NCBI RefSeq assembly: GCF_900129905.1
Contig: NZ_FQXG01000001.1
Span: 372,001 to 436,000 of the forward strand
DNA from: Ferrimonas marina
GTDB taxonomy: Bacteria; Pseudomonadota; Gammaproteobacteria; Enterobacterales; Shewanellaceae
DNA: 64,000 bases
Reading direction: 5' to 3'
Below, one piece after another: positions 44,989-54,595 of this stretch; within the stretch, counting starts at the first letter, position 1; the number at the start of each line of letters is the position of its first letter. The notes under the pieces were generated by a model, which was given only the letters and a program-made list of their open reading frames with translations, had not been told where the DNA came from and did not search any database. The position numbers were made by a program, and so were the translations under genes.

Positions 44989-46191
44989 TCAGTCCTGTTT
45001 GCCTTGCCGGTCCAGTTGCTCATGCTGCACCCAGATGGCTGGGTTATGGATCTGCTCTAGCCAGCGCTGGCGGATCTCAGGGTTGGCCTGAACCCGACTG
45101 TCCCCCCAGTTGCCTTGTTGGCAATGCTGATCTCCTACTCGCAGCCCCTCGTCGCAGCGCCACATCGGTTGTGTTTCCCAGTGGGTATTGATGTAAGCCA
45201 CCGCCCGAATGACGTCCTGGTTGGCGTAGATAAAGTCAAAGAAGGGCTGGTACCAGGCGTCCCAGATCTGCTGACCACTGAATGGGCGTTGCTGATTAAA
45301 GTGGATGTAGCTGCGGGTCTGAGCGCCGGTTCGATATGCCTGGGGCGCGGCTTCGGCGATCATCACCGGTTTGTCCCGCTCCCTGGCAAACGCCAGGATC
45401 TTCTCCTGAATGGCGGCGGGGTGATCCGGCGGCACAAAATCCCATTGACTCAAATCGCGATAGAACACCGACAGCGAGACCCAATCCACCACATCGTCTC
45501 CAGGATACCACTGGCTTAGATGCTCAGCCCGCCGGTGGTCGTATTGCGTCAGTACCTGGTCGCCCTCGGTGGGATCGGGCCAGGCCGCGGATTGCCATAC
45601 GGTCACCACGTTGTCGGCGCCCGCCTGCTCCAGACGTTGATGCAAAAGACGGAACACCGCGGTGTAGCTGTCAGGTTCGTAGCAGTTCCACAAGCCATCA
45701 AATTCGTAGCCGATGCGCAGAAAAACCGGTCTTGGTGCCAAATCCTTGAGGTAGCTGACCAGGAAACCCACCGAGGTATCGTAACTGCCGTCGAGGATCC
45801 GTTGGGCATGGTCGACATCGTTGCAGCGGTCGAACGCCAGGCCAACGGCGAGTGCAGCGTTGGGGTGGGCCGATAGGGTTTGGCCAAAGTTGACGGTGCC
45901 GCTGCCAAAGTCGATAGCGTTGAGCAGGGTAGGGAAGCTTTGCTCCGGGTGCTCGTGCTTGAGGAAGGCATAGAGTGTCACGCCTTCCAGTGGGTCTTCC
46001 GGCATCGCTTCGGCGTACTTGGCGATGGTGTCGGAGTCCTGGCCAACGAACAGTAGGATCTTATCGTCCTGGGGGAGCAGGGGCGCTGCCATGGTGAGGC
46101 AGGGAATCAGCATCAGCATGGCGATGGCGTTCAATAGCCGTCGCCTGGTGTTGAGCTTGAAGGGTCTGGATTCGTTCACTGTCCGGTTCAT
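44989..46191 (-). CDS. GH26 beta-1,3-xylanase homologue B
   Basis: 400 residues, a diverged paralogue of the gene at 43088. Signal peptide to about residue 36 (LTMAA). Conserved blocks are LLFVGQDSDTI, GVTLYAF, LRIGYEFDGLWN (Glu163), WYPGDDVVDWVSLSVF, KPVMIAEAAPQ (Glu280) and GNWGDSRVQANPEIRQRW. Both candidate catalytic glutamates are kept. First gene of the leftward operon, 92 bases from an operator-like palindrome. Confidence 0.8.
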   Translation of the reverse strand: MNRTVNESRPFKLNTRRRLLNAIAMLMLIPCLTMAAPLLPQDDKILLFVGQDSDTIAKYAEAMPEDPLEGVTLYAFLKHEHPEQSFPTLLNAIDFGSGTVNFGQTLSAHPNAALAVGLAFDRCNDVDHAQRILDGSYDTSVGFLVSYLKDLAPRPVFLRIGYEFDGLWNCYEPDSYTAVFRLLHQRLEQAGADNVVTVWQSAAWPDPTEGDQVLTQYDHRRAEHLSQWYPGDDVVDWVSLSVFYRDLSQWDFVPPDHPAAIQEKILAFARERDKPVMIAEAAPQAYRTGAQTRSYIHFNQQRPFSGQQIWDAWYQPFFDFIYANQDVIRAVAYINTHWETQPMWRCDEGLRVGDQHCQQGNWGDSRVQANPEIRQRWLEQIHNPAIWVQHEQLDRQGKQD

Positions 46192-46282
46192 GGCTCTTCA
46201 CTGGGGTCACTCTGTGCGCCCTCTGTCCGCGGCGAGTTTGTGTTGGCGAACTAGCGTTGGCGCACTTGTGTTGGTCAAGGTG

Positions 46283-46296
46283 TGTTATCGCTATCA
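46283..46296. promoter_or_regulatory. LacI-type operator near the xylanase operon
   Basis: TGTTATCGCTATCA; its reverse complement TGATAGCGATAACA is identical to the copy at 46407. Confidence 0.7.
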
Positions 46297-46406
46297 TTGA
46301 GCAAAAAATTAGCAATGGCCCGGGCCGCTGTCAATGAATTGTTATTCGAGTTAACTCAAGGTTTCACCTTTTCCTTGATCCCCTCGCTGAGGGCGTGCCA
46401 AGTTAA

Positions 46407-46420
46407 TGATAGCGATAACA
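46407..46420. promoter_or_regulatory. LacI-type operator upstream of the sugar porter
   Basis: TGATAGCGATAACA, 84 bases before the porter start. Confidence 0.7.
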
Positions 46421-46451
46421 CCATTGGCGATATCATCAGTGCCGAAAACAT

Positions 46452-46465
46452 CAATAGCGATGACA
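46452..46465. promoter_or_regulatory. Weaker LacI-type operator upstream of the sugar porter
   Basis: CAATAGCGATGACA; centre 45 bases from the previous copy, 39 bases before the start codon. Confidence 0.5.
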
Positions 46466-46503
46466 CCGGTGGTGGCAACAAACGATAACAACGAGAAGCG
46501 ACA

Positions 46504-48102
46504 ATGAATGGACGGCTGGGCTACATCCTCTACCTCTCCCTGGTGGTGTCACTGGGCGGGTTTGTTTTTGGCTTTGATGCCTCGGTGATCTCCGGTGCCG
46601 TGGGCTTCGTCACCGCGGAGTTTTCCCTAACGCCTTTGACCCAAGGCCTGGTGGTGGGAGCGCCGACCCTGGGGGCGGTGATCTCCACGGTAGCCTCAGG
46701 TGCTTTGACCGATTGCTATGGTCGCAAGCGGATGCTGATTGCCATTGCCGCCCTGTACGTGGTGTCTGCGATGTTCTCTGCCTGGGCTTGGAACGTTCAG
46801 GTGTTGATCCTGGCACGCTTCATTGGCGGATTAGCCTTTGCCTCACTGGTATTGGCGCCGATGTACATCGGCGAGATCGCCCCCAGTGCCTGGCGCGGTA
46901 AGCTGATCGCCATCAACCAACTTAATATCGTTCTGGGCTTCTCCGCGGCCTACTTTGCCAACTACCTATTACTGCAGCTGGCGGACCAGCCACCGGCCTG
47001 GTTACCGGGCTTAGCCGAGGCGCCGTGGCGTTGGATGCTGGGGTTGGAGTTGCTGCCGGCCGTGCTGTTCCTGCTGCTGCTGTTTCGCATACCTGAAAGC
47101 CCTCGCTGGCTCTATACCTTAGGTCGCAAAGAGGAGGCTGAGGCGGTGCTGAATCGGTTGATGCCAGCGGATGAGGTGCAGCCCACCTTGGCCGGCTATC
47201 AGCAAGGCTGTTGTGCACCCCAGGGCTTGCGTCAGCGTTATCAGCAGCTGTTCAGTCCCAAGATTCGCTTTGTTTTGTTGCTGGGAATATTGGCGGGCAT
47301 TACCCAACAGATCACCGGGGTCAATGCCATCTACTTCTATGCGCCGATGATCTTTGAGCAAAGCGGTGTGGGCACCGATGCGGCCTTTGCCCAGGCGGTG
47401 TGGATCGGCATCGTCAATGTGGTGTTTACCCTGGTCGCCATGTTGTGCATCGACCGTTGGGGCCGCCGACCACTGATGTTGAGCGGTCTGGTCCTGGTCG
47501 CCCTCAGCATGGCGCTGTGTGTTTACGGCTTTTCACAAGCCACTTTCAGTTTGACGACGCAGTCCCTACCGGCACTGGCAGAGATCGCGCCAGCGCAACA
47601 ATTTACCCCCTTGCTGGGCGAGGTATTCCATTCGGATCTCGAGTTTAAGCGGGCGCTTGAACAGGTGTTGACGCCTCAGCAGGTGATAGAACACTCGGCG
47701 CTGTTGCTGCAACAGGCTACCACCATCAACGCGGCGCTGATCCTTACCGGGGTGCTGGGCTTTGTGGCGGCCTTTGCCATCTCATTAGGGCCGGTGATGT
47801 GGGTGCTGCTGGCGGAGATCTTCCCTAACCGTATTCGCGGTGTGGCGATTGGATTTGTCGGCTTAATCAACAGTGGTGTCAGCTTCCTGGTTCAGTTGCT
47901 GTTCCCCTGGCAACTGGATAACTTGGGAACCTCGGTGACCTTTGCCATCTACGGCGGCTTTGCGGTCATCGGCGGGATGCTATTCTATCGCTATCTGCCC
48001 GAGACCAAGGGGCAGAGCCTGGAACAGCTGGAACGGACGCTGGAGCGGCGCAAGCCTGAGGGCACGGAGCCCATGCAAGGAAGAGTGCATTATGGCAAGT
48101 AA
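46504..48102 (+). CDS. MFS sugar porter, XylE-like
   Basis: 532 residues, twelve helices. Sugar-porter signatures are GFVFGFDASVISGA, DCYGRKR between helices 2 and 3, RFIGGLAF, PESPRWL after helix 6, QQITGVNAIYFYAP in helix 7, and DRWGRRPL. It would import xylose or a related sugar with protons. It is longer than E. coli XylE (491), with an extended loop of about 55 residues after helix 9 (SLPALAEIAP to LLLQQATTIN). It overlaps the following oxidoreductase gene by 11 bases. Confidence 0.87.
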   Translation: MNGRLGYILYLSLVVSLGGFVFGFDASVISGAVGFVTAEFSLTPLTQGLVVGAPTLGAVISTVASGALTDCYGRKRMLIAIAALYVVSAMFSAWAWNVQVLILARFIGGLAFASLVLAPMYIGEIAPSAWRGKLIAINQLNIVLGFSAAYFANYLLLQLADQPPAWLPGLAEAPWRWMLGLELLPAVLFLLLLFRIPESPRWLYTLGRKEEAEAVLNRLMPADEVQPTLAGYQQGCCAPQGLRQRYQQLFSPKIRFVLLLGILAGITQQITGVNAIYFYAPMIFEQSGVGTDAAFAQAVWIGIVNVVFTLVAMLCIDRWGRRPLMLSGLVLVALSMALCVYGFSQATFSLTTQSLPALAEIAPAQQFTPLLGEVFHSDLEFKRALEQVLTPQQVIEHSALLLQQATTINAALILTGVLGFVAAFAISLGPVMWVLLAEIFPNRIRGVAIGFVGLINSGVSFLVQLLFPWQLDNLGTSVTFAIYGGFAVIGGMLFYRYLPETKGQSLEQLERTLERRKPEGTEPMQGRVHYGK

Positions 48103-49090
48103 GGGAGCAGGACAACAGTCAGGGACAATCCGCTGGGGGATCCTCGGTTGCGGCCGCATCGCCCATACCTTTGCCCAGGACATGGCGTGGGTAGAGGGCA
48201 GTGAGATCCTGGCCGCGGCCGCCAGGCAGGGTGACTCGGCACAGGCTTTCGCCCAGCAATACGGCATTCCCGTCAGCTACCAGGGCTACGATGCGCTATG
48301 TCAGGATCCCGAGATCGATGCCATCTACGTCGCCACCCCGCACAGCCATCATCTGCACCACGCCGAACAAGCCCTGGCAGCGGGCAAAGCGGTATTGTGT
48401 GAAAAGCCCCTGACAGTGAACCTGTCGCAGAGTCAGACCTTAATTCAAGCCGTTAAGAGTCACCAAGGCTATCTGATGGAGGGGATGTGGACTTACTTTC
48501 TGCCCGCCATACAACAAGCCAAGCAGTGGGTAGAGCAGGGGCGTATTGGCCGGCTGCTGCAGATCAAAGCAGACTTCGGCTATCCCATGATTTATGACCC
48601 GCAAGGTCGTGCCTATAATCCGCAGCTAGGTGGTGGCGCGGTGCTGGATATGGGGATCTATCCCCTTGCCCTGGCCTGGCTCTTCTGCCCCGAGATGCCG
48701 GAGACCATTCACCAGCTGCAACACCACGCCGCAACCGGGGTAGAGGATGAGCTGCTTTGCCTGTTGCGCTTCCCTCAATACCAGGTCGATGCCGTACTGG
48801 GCACCTCCTTTCGCGCCAAACTGCCCAACGTCGCTTACTTGATAGGGGATAAAGGGCAGATCGCCATCGAGGATTTTTGGCGTGCACCAAGATGCGCCCT
48901 GTACCACCAGGACGAACTGGTTGAGCAGTTCGAGGATGGGCGCCAAGGCAGCGGCTTTGAGTTTCAGATCGCCGCGGTGAATCGGGACCTGTGTGAAGGG
49001 CGGCTAGAGAATCGTACCGTGCCTCACCAGACCAGCCTGGCGCTGGCTCAACTGATGGACCGGCTGCTCAACCGGCCAGCGGCAAGCTAA
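48092..49090 (+). CDS. Gfo/Idh/MocA oxidoreductase, candidate D-xylose 1-dehydrogenase
   Basis: 332 residues. The nucleotide-binding loop GILGCGRIA is near residue 17, and the family motif CEKPLTVN near residue 108. QLGGGAVLDMGIYPLAL resembles the dimeric dihydrodiol/NADP-xylose dehydrogenase branch, which oxidises xylose to xylonolactone. Coupled to the porter gene (11-base overlap) and in one regulon with a lactonase, it may open an oxidative xylose branch. The specificity is inferred, and other aldose substrates are possible. Confidence 0.72.
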   Translation: MASKGAGQQSGTIRWGILGCGRIAHTFAQDMAWVEGSEILAAAARQGDSAQAFAQQYGIPVSYQGYDALCQDPEIDAIYVATPHSHHLHHAEQALAAGKAVLCEKPLTVNLSQSQTLIQAVKSHQGYLMEGMWTYFLPAIQQAKQWVEQGRIGRLLQIKADFGYPMIYDPQGRAYNPQLGGGAVLDMGIYPLALAWLFCPEMPETIHQLQHHAATGVEDELLCLLRFPQYQVDAVLGTSFRAKLPNVAYLIGDKGQIAIEDFWRAPRCALYHQDELVEQFEDGRQGSGFEFQIAAVNRDLCEGRLENRTVPHQTSLALAQLMDRLLNRPAAS

Positions 49091-49143
49091 GCCTCTTTCC
49101 TTCTCCGGTAGTTATCCAAACCCAGCCCGGTTGAGCCATTTCA

Positions 49144-49171
49144 CTTTAAGCCAGTTAATTTAAGCCAGTTA
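49144..49171. repeat. Tandem 14-base direct repeat
   Basis: Two adjacent perfect copies of TTTAAGCCAGTTAA just before the terminator; no function evident. Confidence 0.7.
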
Positions 49172-49214
49172 AAAAAAGCCCGATGATTCCTCCTTCTGGA
49201 ACCAACGGGCTTTT
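49171..49214. terminator. Bidirectional terminator between oxidoreductase and xylR
   Basis: AAAAGCCCG pairs with CGGGCTTTT around an inner TTCC/GGAA pair, with A- and T-runs on each side. Confidence 0.75.
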
Positions 49215-49241
49215 TGTTTCGTGCGCTTTTGTTGAACCAGT

Positions 49242-50417
49242 TTAGGCAACCTGGCTTTGCTGCTCGCGGTAGTCCTTGGGGGTCATCCCCAGGTCCTTCT
49301 TGAACACGTTATAGAGGTACTGCACCGAGGGGTAGCCGGACAGCCGGGCGATCTCCGCCGTGGCCAGCTTGCCCTCATCGAGCAGTGACTTGGCGCGCTC
49401 CAGTCGAGTGTGGTGCAGGGCAAAATGGATGGAATGGCCGCACACCGCCTTAAAGCGCCGCTCCAGGTTGGAGCGGGATATCCCGACAAAGTCGCAGACC
49501 TGCTCACTCTTCACTCCTTTACAGGCGTGATGGCGGATATAGTGCAGCGCCTGCATCACGTAGGGGTCCGACAGCGGCTGGTAATCGCTGGAGGCGCGCT
49601 CGAGCACCGCATCGGGCCCGACCAGGGGATGATCCTTGGCCAGCGGTAGCCCCTGCATCTGGCGGTGCAGCATACGAGCAGCGAGGTAGCCCATCTGTTG
49701 GCAGCCCTGGCGCACACTGGAGAGCGGGGTACGGACCAGGGATTGCACCATCTCCTCGTCATCGATGCCGATGATCGCGATCTGCTCCGGCACCAGCAGG
49801 TTGAGTCGTTCGCACAGTTGCAGCAGGTGACGGGCCCGGGCATCGGTGACCGCCAGTACGCCGGTGCCTCGGGGCAGGTTTTGCAGCCAGTCCGCCAGCC
49901 GATTCTGGCTGTAGTGCCAGCGGTCTCCGGCAGTAGGCTCACCGCGGAACACGGTACAGCTGAATCCTTCGCTGCGAACCCGCTCTACAAAGGCAAGTTC
50001 CCGTTCATGGGCCCAGCGACAGCGCTCAGCCGGAGGCAGGCCATAGAAGGCGAAATACTGCAGACCCTTGGCCTTAAGGTGCTGGTAGGCCGCCTCGACC
50101 ACCGCCACATTGTCGGAGGCCACATAGGGCTGCTCGGGGTACTGCGCAGGGTCATGGTAGGAGCCGCCGAAGCCCACCACCGGAATGGTCACACCCGCCA
50201 GGGAGCGGGCGATCTCCGGGTCGTCCATATCGGCGATGATGCCGTCCACCGCCCAGGCGTGCACATTATTGAGTCGGCAGCGGAAATCCTCTTCGATGTA
50301 GAGGTCCCAACTGCACTGGGCCAGTCGCAGATAATCGCCGATCCCCTGGATCAATTGACGGTCGAAGGTCTTGTTGGCATTCACCAGCAAACTGATTGAA
50401 AAGTCTTGTTTCGGCAT
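49242..50417 (-). CDS. xylR: Xylose operon regulator XylR (AraC family)
   Basis: 391 residues, matching the 392 of E. coli XylR. A LacI-like periplasmic-binding fold covers residues 1-270 (for example WAVDGIIADMDDPEIA) and an AraC-type double helix-turn-helix the last 110 (GISRSNLERRFKAVCG, AEIARLSGYPSVQYLYNVFKK). Xylose-bound XylR activates xylose genes. Divergent from xylB across 111 bases. Start ATG 50417. Confidence 0.93.
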   Translation of the reverse strand: MPKQDFSISLLVNANKTFDRQLIQGIGDYLRLAQCSWDLYIEEDFRCRLNNVHAWAVDGIIADMDDPEIARSLAGVTIPVVGFGGSYHDPAQYPEQPYVASDNVAVVEAAYQHLKAKGLQYFAFYGLPPAERCRWAHERELAFVERVRSEGFSCTVFRGEPTAGDRWHYSQNRLADWLQNLPRGTGVLAVTDARARHLLQLCERLNLLVPEQIAIIGIDDEEMVQSLVRTPLSSVRQGCQQMGYLAARMLHRQMQGLPLAKDHPLVGPDAVLERASSDYQPLSDPYVMQALHYIRHHACKGVKSEQVCDFVGISRSNLERRFKAVCGHSIHFALHHTRLERAKSLLDEGKLATAEIARLSGYPSVQYLYNVFKKDLGMTPKDYREQQSQVA

Positions 50418-50469
50418 CGTGCCTCGCGCTCTTATCAATTCCCATTACAACGTTAACAGATCTCATAAT

Positions 50470-50483
50470 TGTTAGCGATACCA
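50470..50483. promoter_or_regulatory. LacI-type operator between xylR and xylB
   Basis: TGTTAGCGATACCA, one mismatch to the lactonase-side copy. A second right-hand half-site (ACGTTAACA, 50450-50458) is centred 25 bases away. Confidence 0.6.
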
Positions 50484-50528
50484 TCGCATGCCAGAGTGTA
50501 GTCAAACCAATAACGACACGATGAAGCT

Positions 50529-51980
50529 ATGTACTTGGGTATTGATCTGGGCACCTCCAGCGTGAAGGTGATCCTCTGGACCCCGGAAGAGGGTGTGATA
50601 CAGCAAGATTGCCAGCCGCTGACGGTTCAGCGCCCGCACCCCTTGTGGTCTGAGCAGGACCCGCTGCAATGGTGGCAGGCCCTGGATAGCACCATGCTGG
50701 CGCTCAAATCCCGCGGTGCCCTGGGGATGGTCAAGGCCATTGGTCTCAGTGGTCAGATGCACGGTGCCACCTTGCTGGATGCAGAGGGTGAGGTGATCCG
50801 CCCGGCCATTCTTTGGAACGACGGCCGCAGTGCGGTGCAGTGCGAAGAGTTGGAGCAGCAGGTACCGCAGGCACGTCAGATCACCGGCAATATGGTGATG
50901 CCCGGCTTTACCGCCCCCAAGCTGCGTTGGCTCTGGCAGCAGGAGCCTGAGAGCTTCCGCCGGGTCCACAAGGTACTGCTGCCCAAGGATTACCTGCGCT
51001 TTCGCTTAACAGGGGAGTTTGCCTCCGACATGTCCGACTCCGCCGGTACCGCCTGGATGGATACCGCCAGTCGCAGCTGGAACAAGGCGATGCTGGAGGC
51101 CTGTGGCCTGAGCGAAGCCGCCATGCCTGAGTTGTTCGAGGGCAACCAGATCACCGGCTACCTCAGTGCCAGCCTGGCTCAGCGTTGGGGCATGAAGACA
51201 GTACCCGTAGCTGCTGGCGGCGGTGATAACGCCGCCGGTGCCATTGGTGTGGGTTTGACCGAACCGGGCCAGGCGATGCTCTCGCTGGGCACCTCCGGGG
51301 TTTACTTTGCCGTCAGTGACGGCTTTAAGGCCAACACCGACGATGCGGTGCACAGCTTCTGTCACGCCTTGCCGGATCGCTGGCACCTGATGTCGGTGAT
51401 GCTCAGCGCGGCCTCTTGCCTGAGCTGGCTGCAGCAGATCTCCGGCGCAGATTCTGTAGCCCATCTGCTGGCGGAGATGGAGGCCACTCCAGCTAGCCAA
51501 ACCACCCCATTGTTCCTGCCTTACCTGTCCGGTGAGCGCACGCCCCACAACGATCCCAACGCCGCCGGTGTGTTTTTCGGCCTGCGCCACGATACCCGGC
51601 GTGCCGATATGACCCGCGCCGTACTGGAAGGGATCGGTTATGGCCTGGCGGATGGGGCAGAGGCCCTGCACAAGACCGGACTGGAGCCCAGCCAGATCAA
51701 CCTGATCGGCGGTGGGGTGCGCAACGCGTATTGGCGCCAGCTGCTGGCGGATCAGATCGGCAAGCCGATGGTGTATCGCAAGGGGGGAGACGTTGGCCCA
51801 GCCCTGGGGGCCGCCCGGCTGGCCTGTCTGGCAATGAATCCCGACACCCCCATCAGCGACATCTGCCCACAGCCATTAAGCCTGAGTCTGCATCAGCCGG
51901 ACCAGGCCGAGTACCAGCGCCACCAGGAGCGACGCAGTCGCTTTAACCGGCTTTATCACCAACTGGAAAACCTTTTCTAG
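50529..51980 (+). CDS. xylB: Xylulokinase
   Basis: 483 residues of the FGGY kinase family; phosphorylates D-xylulose to xylulose-5-phosphate. DLGTSSVKV at residues 6-14 binds phosphate, GLSGQMHG lies near residue 75, and GGGDNAAGAIGVG near residue 235 contains the catalytic aspartate. It lies 47 bases before xylA in the same operon. Confidence 0.95.
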   Translation: MYLGIDLGTSSVKVILWTPEEGVIQQDCQPLTVQRPHPLWSEQDPLQWWQALDSTMLALKSRGALGMVKAIGLSGQMHGATLLDAEGEVIRPAILWNDGRSAVQCEELEQQVPQARQITGNMVMPGFTAPKLRWLWQQEPESFRRVHKVLLPKDYLRFRLTGEFASDMSDSAGTAWMDTASRSWNKAMLEACGLSEAAMPELFEGNQITGYLSASLAQRWGMKTVPVAAGGGDNAAGAIGVGLTEPGQAMLSLGTSGVYFAVSDGFKANTDDAVHSFCHALPDRWHLMSVMLSAASCLSWLQQISGADSVAHLLAEMEATPASQTTPLFLPYLSGERTPHNDPNAAGVFFGLRHDTRRADMTRAVLEGIGYGLADGAEALHKTGLEPSQINLIGGGVRNAYWRQLLADQIGKPMVYRKGGDVGPALGAARLACLAMNPDTPISDICPQPLSLSLHQPDQAEYQRHQERRSRFNRLYHQLENLF

Positions 51981-52027
51981 TCGACCTTGCTGCGTCGACC
52001 ACCAAACAACCGAGAGCGGAGTAAACC

Positions 52028-53344
52028 ATGACCCAATACTTTGACCTAGACGCCCCGATCCAGTTTGAAGGGCCCGAGAGCGACAACCCGTTGGCGTTTC
52101 GCCACTACAACGCCAACGAGGTGGTGCTTGGTAAGACCATGAAGGAGCACCTGCGCTTTGGTGCCTGTTACTGGCATAACTTCTGCTGGAACGGCTTTGA
52201 TGTGTTTGGTGAAGGCACCTTTGACCGTGCTTGGCACAAGGGCGGTTCGCCGATGGAGCTGGCCAAGCTGAAAGCCGACGCGGCGTTTGAGTTCTTCTCC
52301 AAGCTGACCATCCCGTTCTACTCCTTCCACGACATCGATGCGATCCCGGAAGGCAACTCCATCCAGGAGTACGTCAACAACTTCGCCGAGATGGAGGAGG
52401 TGCTGGCGCGTAAACAGGAAGAGACCGGCACCAAGCTGCTTTGGGGCACTGCCAACGTATTCTCCAACAAGCGCTTTATGTCTGGTGCGGCCACCAACCC
52501 GGATCCGGAGGTGTTTGCCTATGCCGCCACCCAGATCTGCTCTGCCATGAGCGCGACCCACCGCCTCGGTGGCCAGAACTACGTACTGTGGGGCGGCCGT
52601 GAAGGCTATGAAACTCTGCTTAACACCGACTTGCGCCAGGAGCGAGAGCAGTACGCCCGGATGCTGCAGTTGGCGGTGGAGCATAAGCATAAGATTGGCT
52701 TTAAAGGCACCTTGCTGATTGAGCCCAAGCCCCAGGAGCCGACTAAGCACCAGTACGACTATGACACCGCCACGGTCTACGGCTTCCTCAAGCAGTACGG
52801 TCTGGAGAACGAGTTCAAGGTGAACATCGAAGCCAACCACGCAACGCTGTCCGGTCACTCGTTCCAACACGAGGTGGCCACCGCGGTGTCACTGGGGATG
52901 TTCGGCAGCATAGACGCCAACCGGGGCGACCCGCAGTTGGGCTGGGATACCGACCAGTTCCCCAACAGTGTCGAGGAGATGGCCCTGGTGATCTATGAAA
53001 TCCTCAAAGGCGGCGGCTTCACCACAGGCGGCTTCCTGTTCGACACCAAGCTGCGTAGACAAAGCATCGACCCGATGGATCTGTTCCACGGCCACATTGG
53101 TGGCATGGACACCCTGGCCGCAGCGCTGAAGAAGGCGGCGGTGCTGCTGGAGCAAGAGACGCTGTCCAAGTTGGTAGCCCAGCGCTATGCCGGTTGGGAC
53201 CAGGAGCTGGGACGTCAGATCCTGTCCGGTCAGCACAGCCTGGAAAGCCTCAAGCAGTATGCCCTGCAGCACAAATTGGATCCCAAACCGATCTCCGGTG
53301 CCCAGGAAATGCTGGAGAACCGGGTAAACCGCATCCTGTTTTAA
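52028..53344 (+). CDS. xylA: Xylose isomerase
   Basis: 438 residues, the long class II type. Catalytic and metal residues are visible in [12 protein letters not shown] (His, Asp near 100), [14 protein letters not shown] (Glu, Lys near 235), [12 protein letters not shown] (Glu, His near 270), [17 protein letters not shown] and [10 protein letters not shown]. Converts D-xylose to D-xylulose. AGAGCGGAG precedes the ATG. A terminator ends the xylBA operon. Confidence 0.97.
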   Translation: MTQYFDLDAPIQFEGPESDNPLAFRHYNANEVVLGKTMKEHLRFGACYWHNFCWNGFDVFGEGTFDRAWHKGGSPMELAKLKADAAFEFFSKLTIPFYSFHDIDAIPEGNSIQEYVNNFAEMEEVLARKQEETGTKLLWGTANVFSNKRFMSGAATNPDPEVFAYAATQICSAMSATHRLGGQNYVLWGGREGYETLLNTDLRQEREQYARMLQLAVEHKHKIGFKGTLLIEPKPQEPTKHQYDYDTATVYGFLKQYGLENEFKVNIEANHATLSGHSFQHEVATAVSLGMFGSIDANRGDPQLGWDTDQFPNSVEEMALVIYEILKGGGFTTGGFLFDTKLRRQSIDPMDLFHGHIGGMDTLAAALKKAAVLLEQETLSKLVAQRYAGWDQELGRQILSGQHSLESLKQYALQHKLDPKPISGAQEMLENRVNRILF

Positions 53345-53379
53345 GTTCTCTCCTCTGTAGTCACATGGTTATGTGTTTC

Positions 53380-53404
53380 GCCGGTCTTAGGACCGGCTTT
53401 TTTG
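53380..53404 (+). terminator. Terminator after xylA
   Basis: GCCGGTC-TTAG-GACCGGC followed by seven T residues. Confidence 0.92.
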
Positions 53405-53509
53405 TATTCCGAATTCGGCCCAAACTGTTGTCAGTGCAGAAATTTGTTACAGTGAGCCAAAGTGACGCAAGGCACTGACCGTGAAACTGTTTTAACCGCA
53501 AGGGATGGC

Positions 53510-54538
53510 ATGACCAAACAAACGACAATCCAGGACGTGGCCAAGCTGGCCGGGGTCTCCGCGATGACAGTATCTCGAGTGCTTAATGGCACCAGTAAGG
53601 TTGCTGAGGCCACCCGGGAGCGGGTGTTGGCGGCGGTGAAACAACTGGATTACCGGCCCAACGTGTCGGCTCGGCGATTGGCGGGCTCACGCAGCTTTAT
53701 GATTGGCCTGATGTACGACAACCCCTCCGAAGGCTATGTCAGTCGTTTCCTGCTCGGAGCGCTTAAGCACTGTCGGCAACGGGGCTATCACCTGATCGTC
53801 GAGCATTGTGGTGAGCAGGAGGGCAGCCCGGTGGAGCGGTTGCAACAACTGCTGGCGGAGGTGCGGGTGGACAGCCTGATCCTGTTGCCGCCGTTGTGTG
53901 ACGACAACTCCCTGCTAGCGGAGCTCAAATCCCGCAAGCTGCCCTTTGTCCGCATTGCGCCGGACCGGGATCTCACCGCAGGCCCGTTCGTCTGCATGGA
54001 CGATTACGAAGCCGCCTTTACCCTGACATCCCACCTGATTGAGCGGGGCCACAAGGCGATCGGCCACATCATTGGCCATCCCAACCAGGGCGCGTCGCGC
54101 CTGCGTTACCAGGGCTACCTGGACGCCATGCGCTCACATGGGCTCGAGACCCCACCGCAATTCATTAAGCAGGGCTTCTTTACCTACCGCTCTGGGATGG
54201 AAGCGGCGCAGGAGCTGCTGGGACTGGAGCAGCCACCCAGCGCCATCTTCGCCAGTAACGATGACATGGCAGCGGCGGTGGTGGCGGAAGCCCATCGCCG
54301 CGGATTGGCGGTGCCGGAGTCGCTCTCCGTGGTGGGATTCGATGACACCCAGATTGCTACCGCGATCTGGCCTCAACTGACCACGGTACGCCAGCCCATC
54401 ACCGAGATGGCAGAGCAGGCGGTGGAGTTGCTTGCCGGCAATCATTATCCCAACAGCGATAGCCTTTCGGAGCTGCGCCATGTACTGGAGTTTGCCCTGA
54501 TAGAGCGAGACTCCAGCGGGCAACACGACAAGGATTGA
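53510..54538 (+). CDS. LacI-family transcriptional repressor
   Basis: 342 residues. The N-terminal helix-turn-helix TIQDVAKLAGVSAMTVSRVLN is followed by the hinge LDYRPNVSARRLAG and a sugar-binding domain (FASNDDMAAAVVAEA, VVGFDDTQIATAIWP). ATG 53510 gives the standard LacI N-terminus; AAGGG lies just upstream. The near-palindrome with central CG found upstream of the receptor, xylanase, porter, xylB and lactonase operons has the form typical of LacI operators, so this is the best candidate repressor of the locus. The inducer is unknown. Confidence 0.9.
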   Translation: MTKQTTIQDVAKLAGVSAMTVSRVLNGTSKVAEATRERVLAAVKQLDYRPNVSARRLAGSRSFMIGLMYDNPSEGYVSRFLLGALKHCRQRGYHLIVEHCGEQEGSPVERLQQLLAEVRVDSLILLPPLCDDNSLLAELKSRKLPFVRIAPDRDLTAGPFVCMDDYEAAFTLTSHLIERGHKAIGHIIGHPNQGASRLRYQGYLDAMRSHGLETPPQFIKQGFFTYRSGMEAAQELLGLEQPPSAIFASNDDMAAAVVAEAHRRGLAVPESLSVVGFDDTQIATAIWPQLTTVRQPITEMAEQAVELLAGNHYPNSDSLSELRHVLEFALIERDSSGQHDKD

Positions 54539-54595
54539 ACCGCCCTTAACCAACAAGTTGCAACCTGGGCTTTACATTTACCTGTTTGACTGAGA

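Larger units (their letters stand above)
46192..46503. other. Divergent control region between xylanase and porter operons
   Basis: 312 bases, AT-richer than its surroundings, without a gene. It holds three good copies of the locus-wide operator plus a weak one (ATTGGCGATATCAT at 46423-46436). Imperfect GTTGGCG-type repeats lie at about 46240-46275. Confidence 0.7.
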
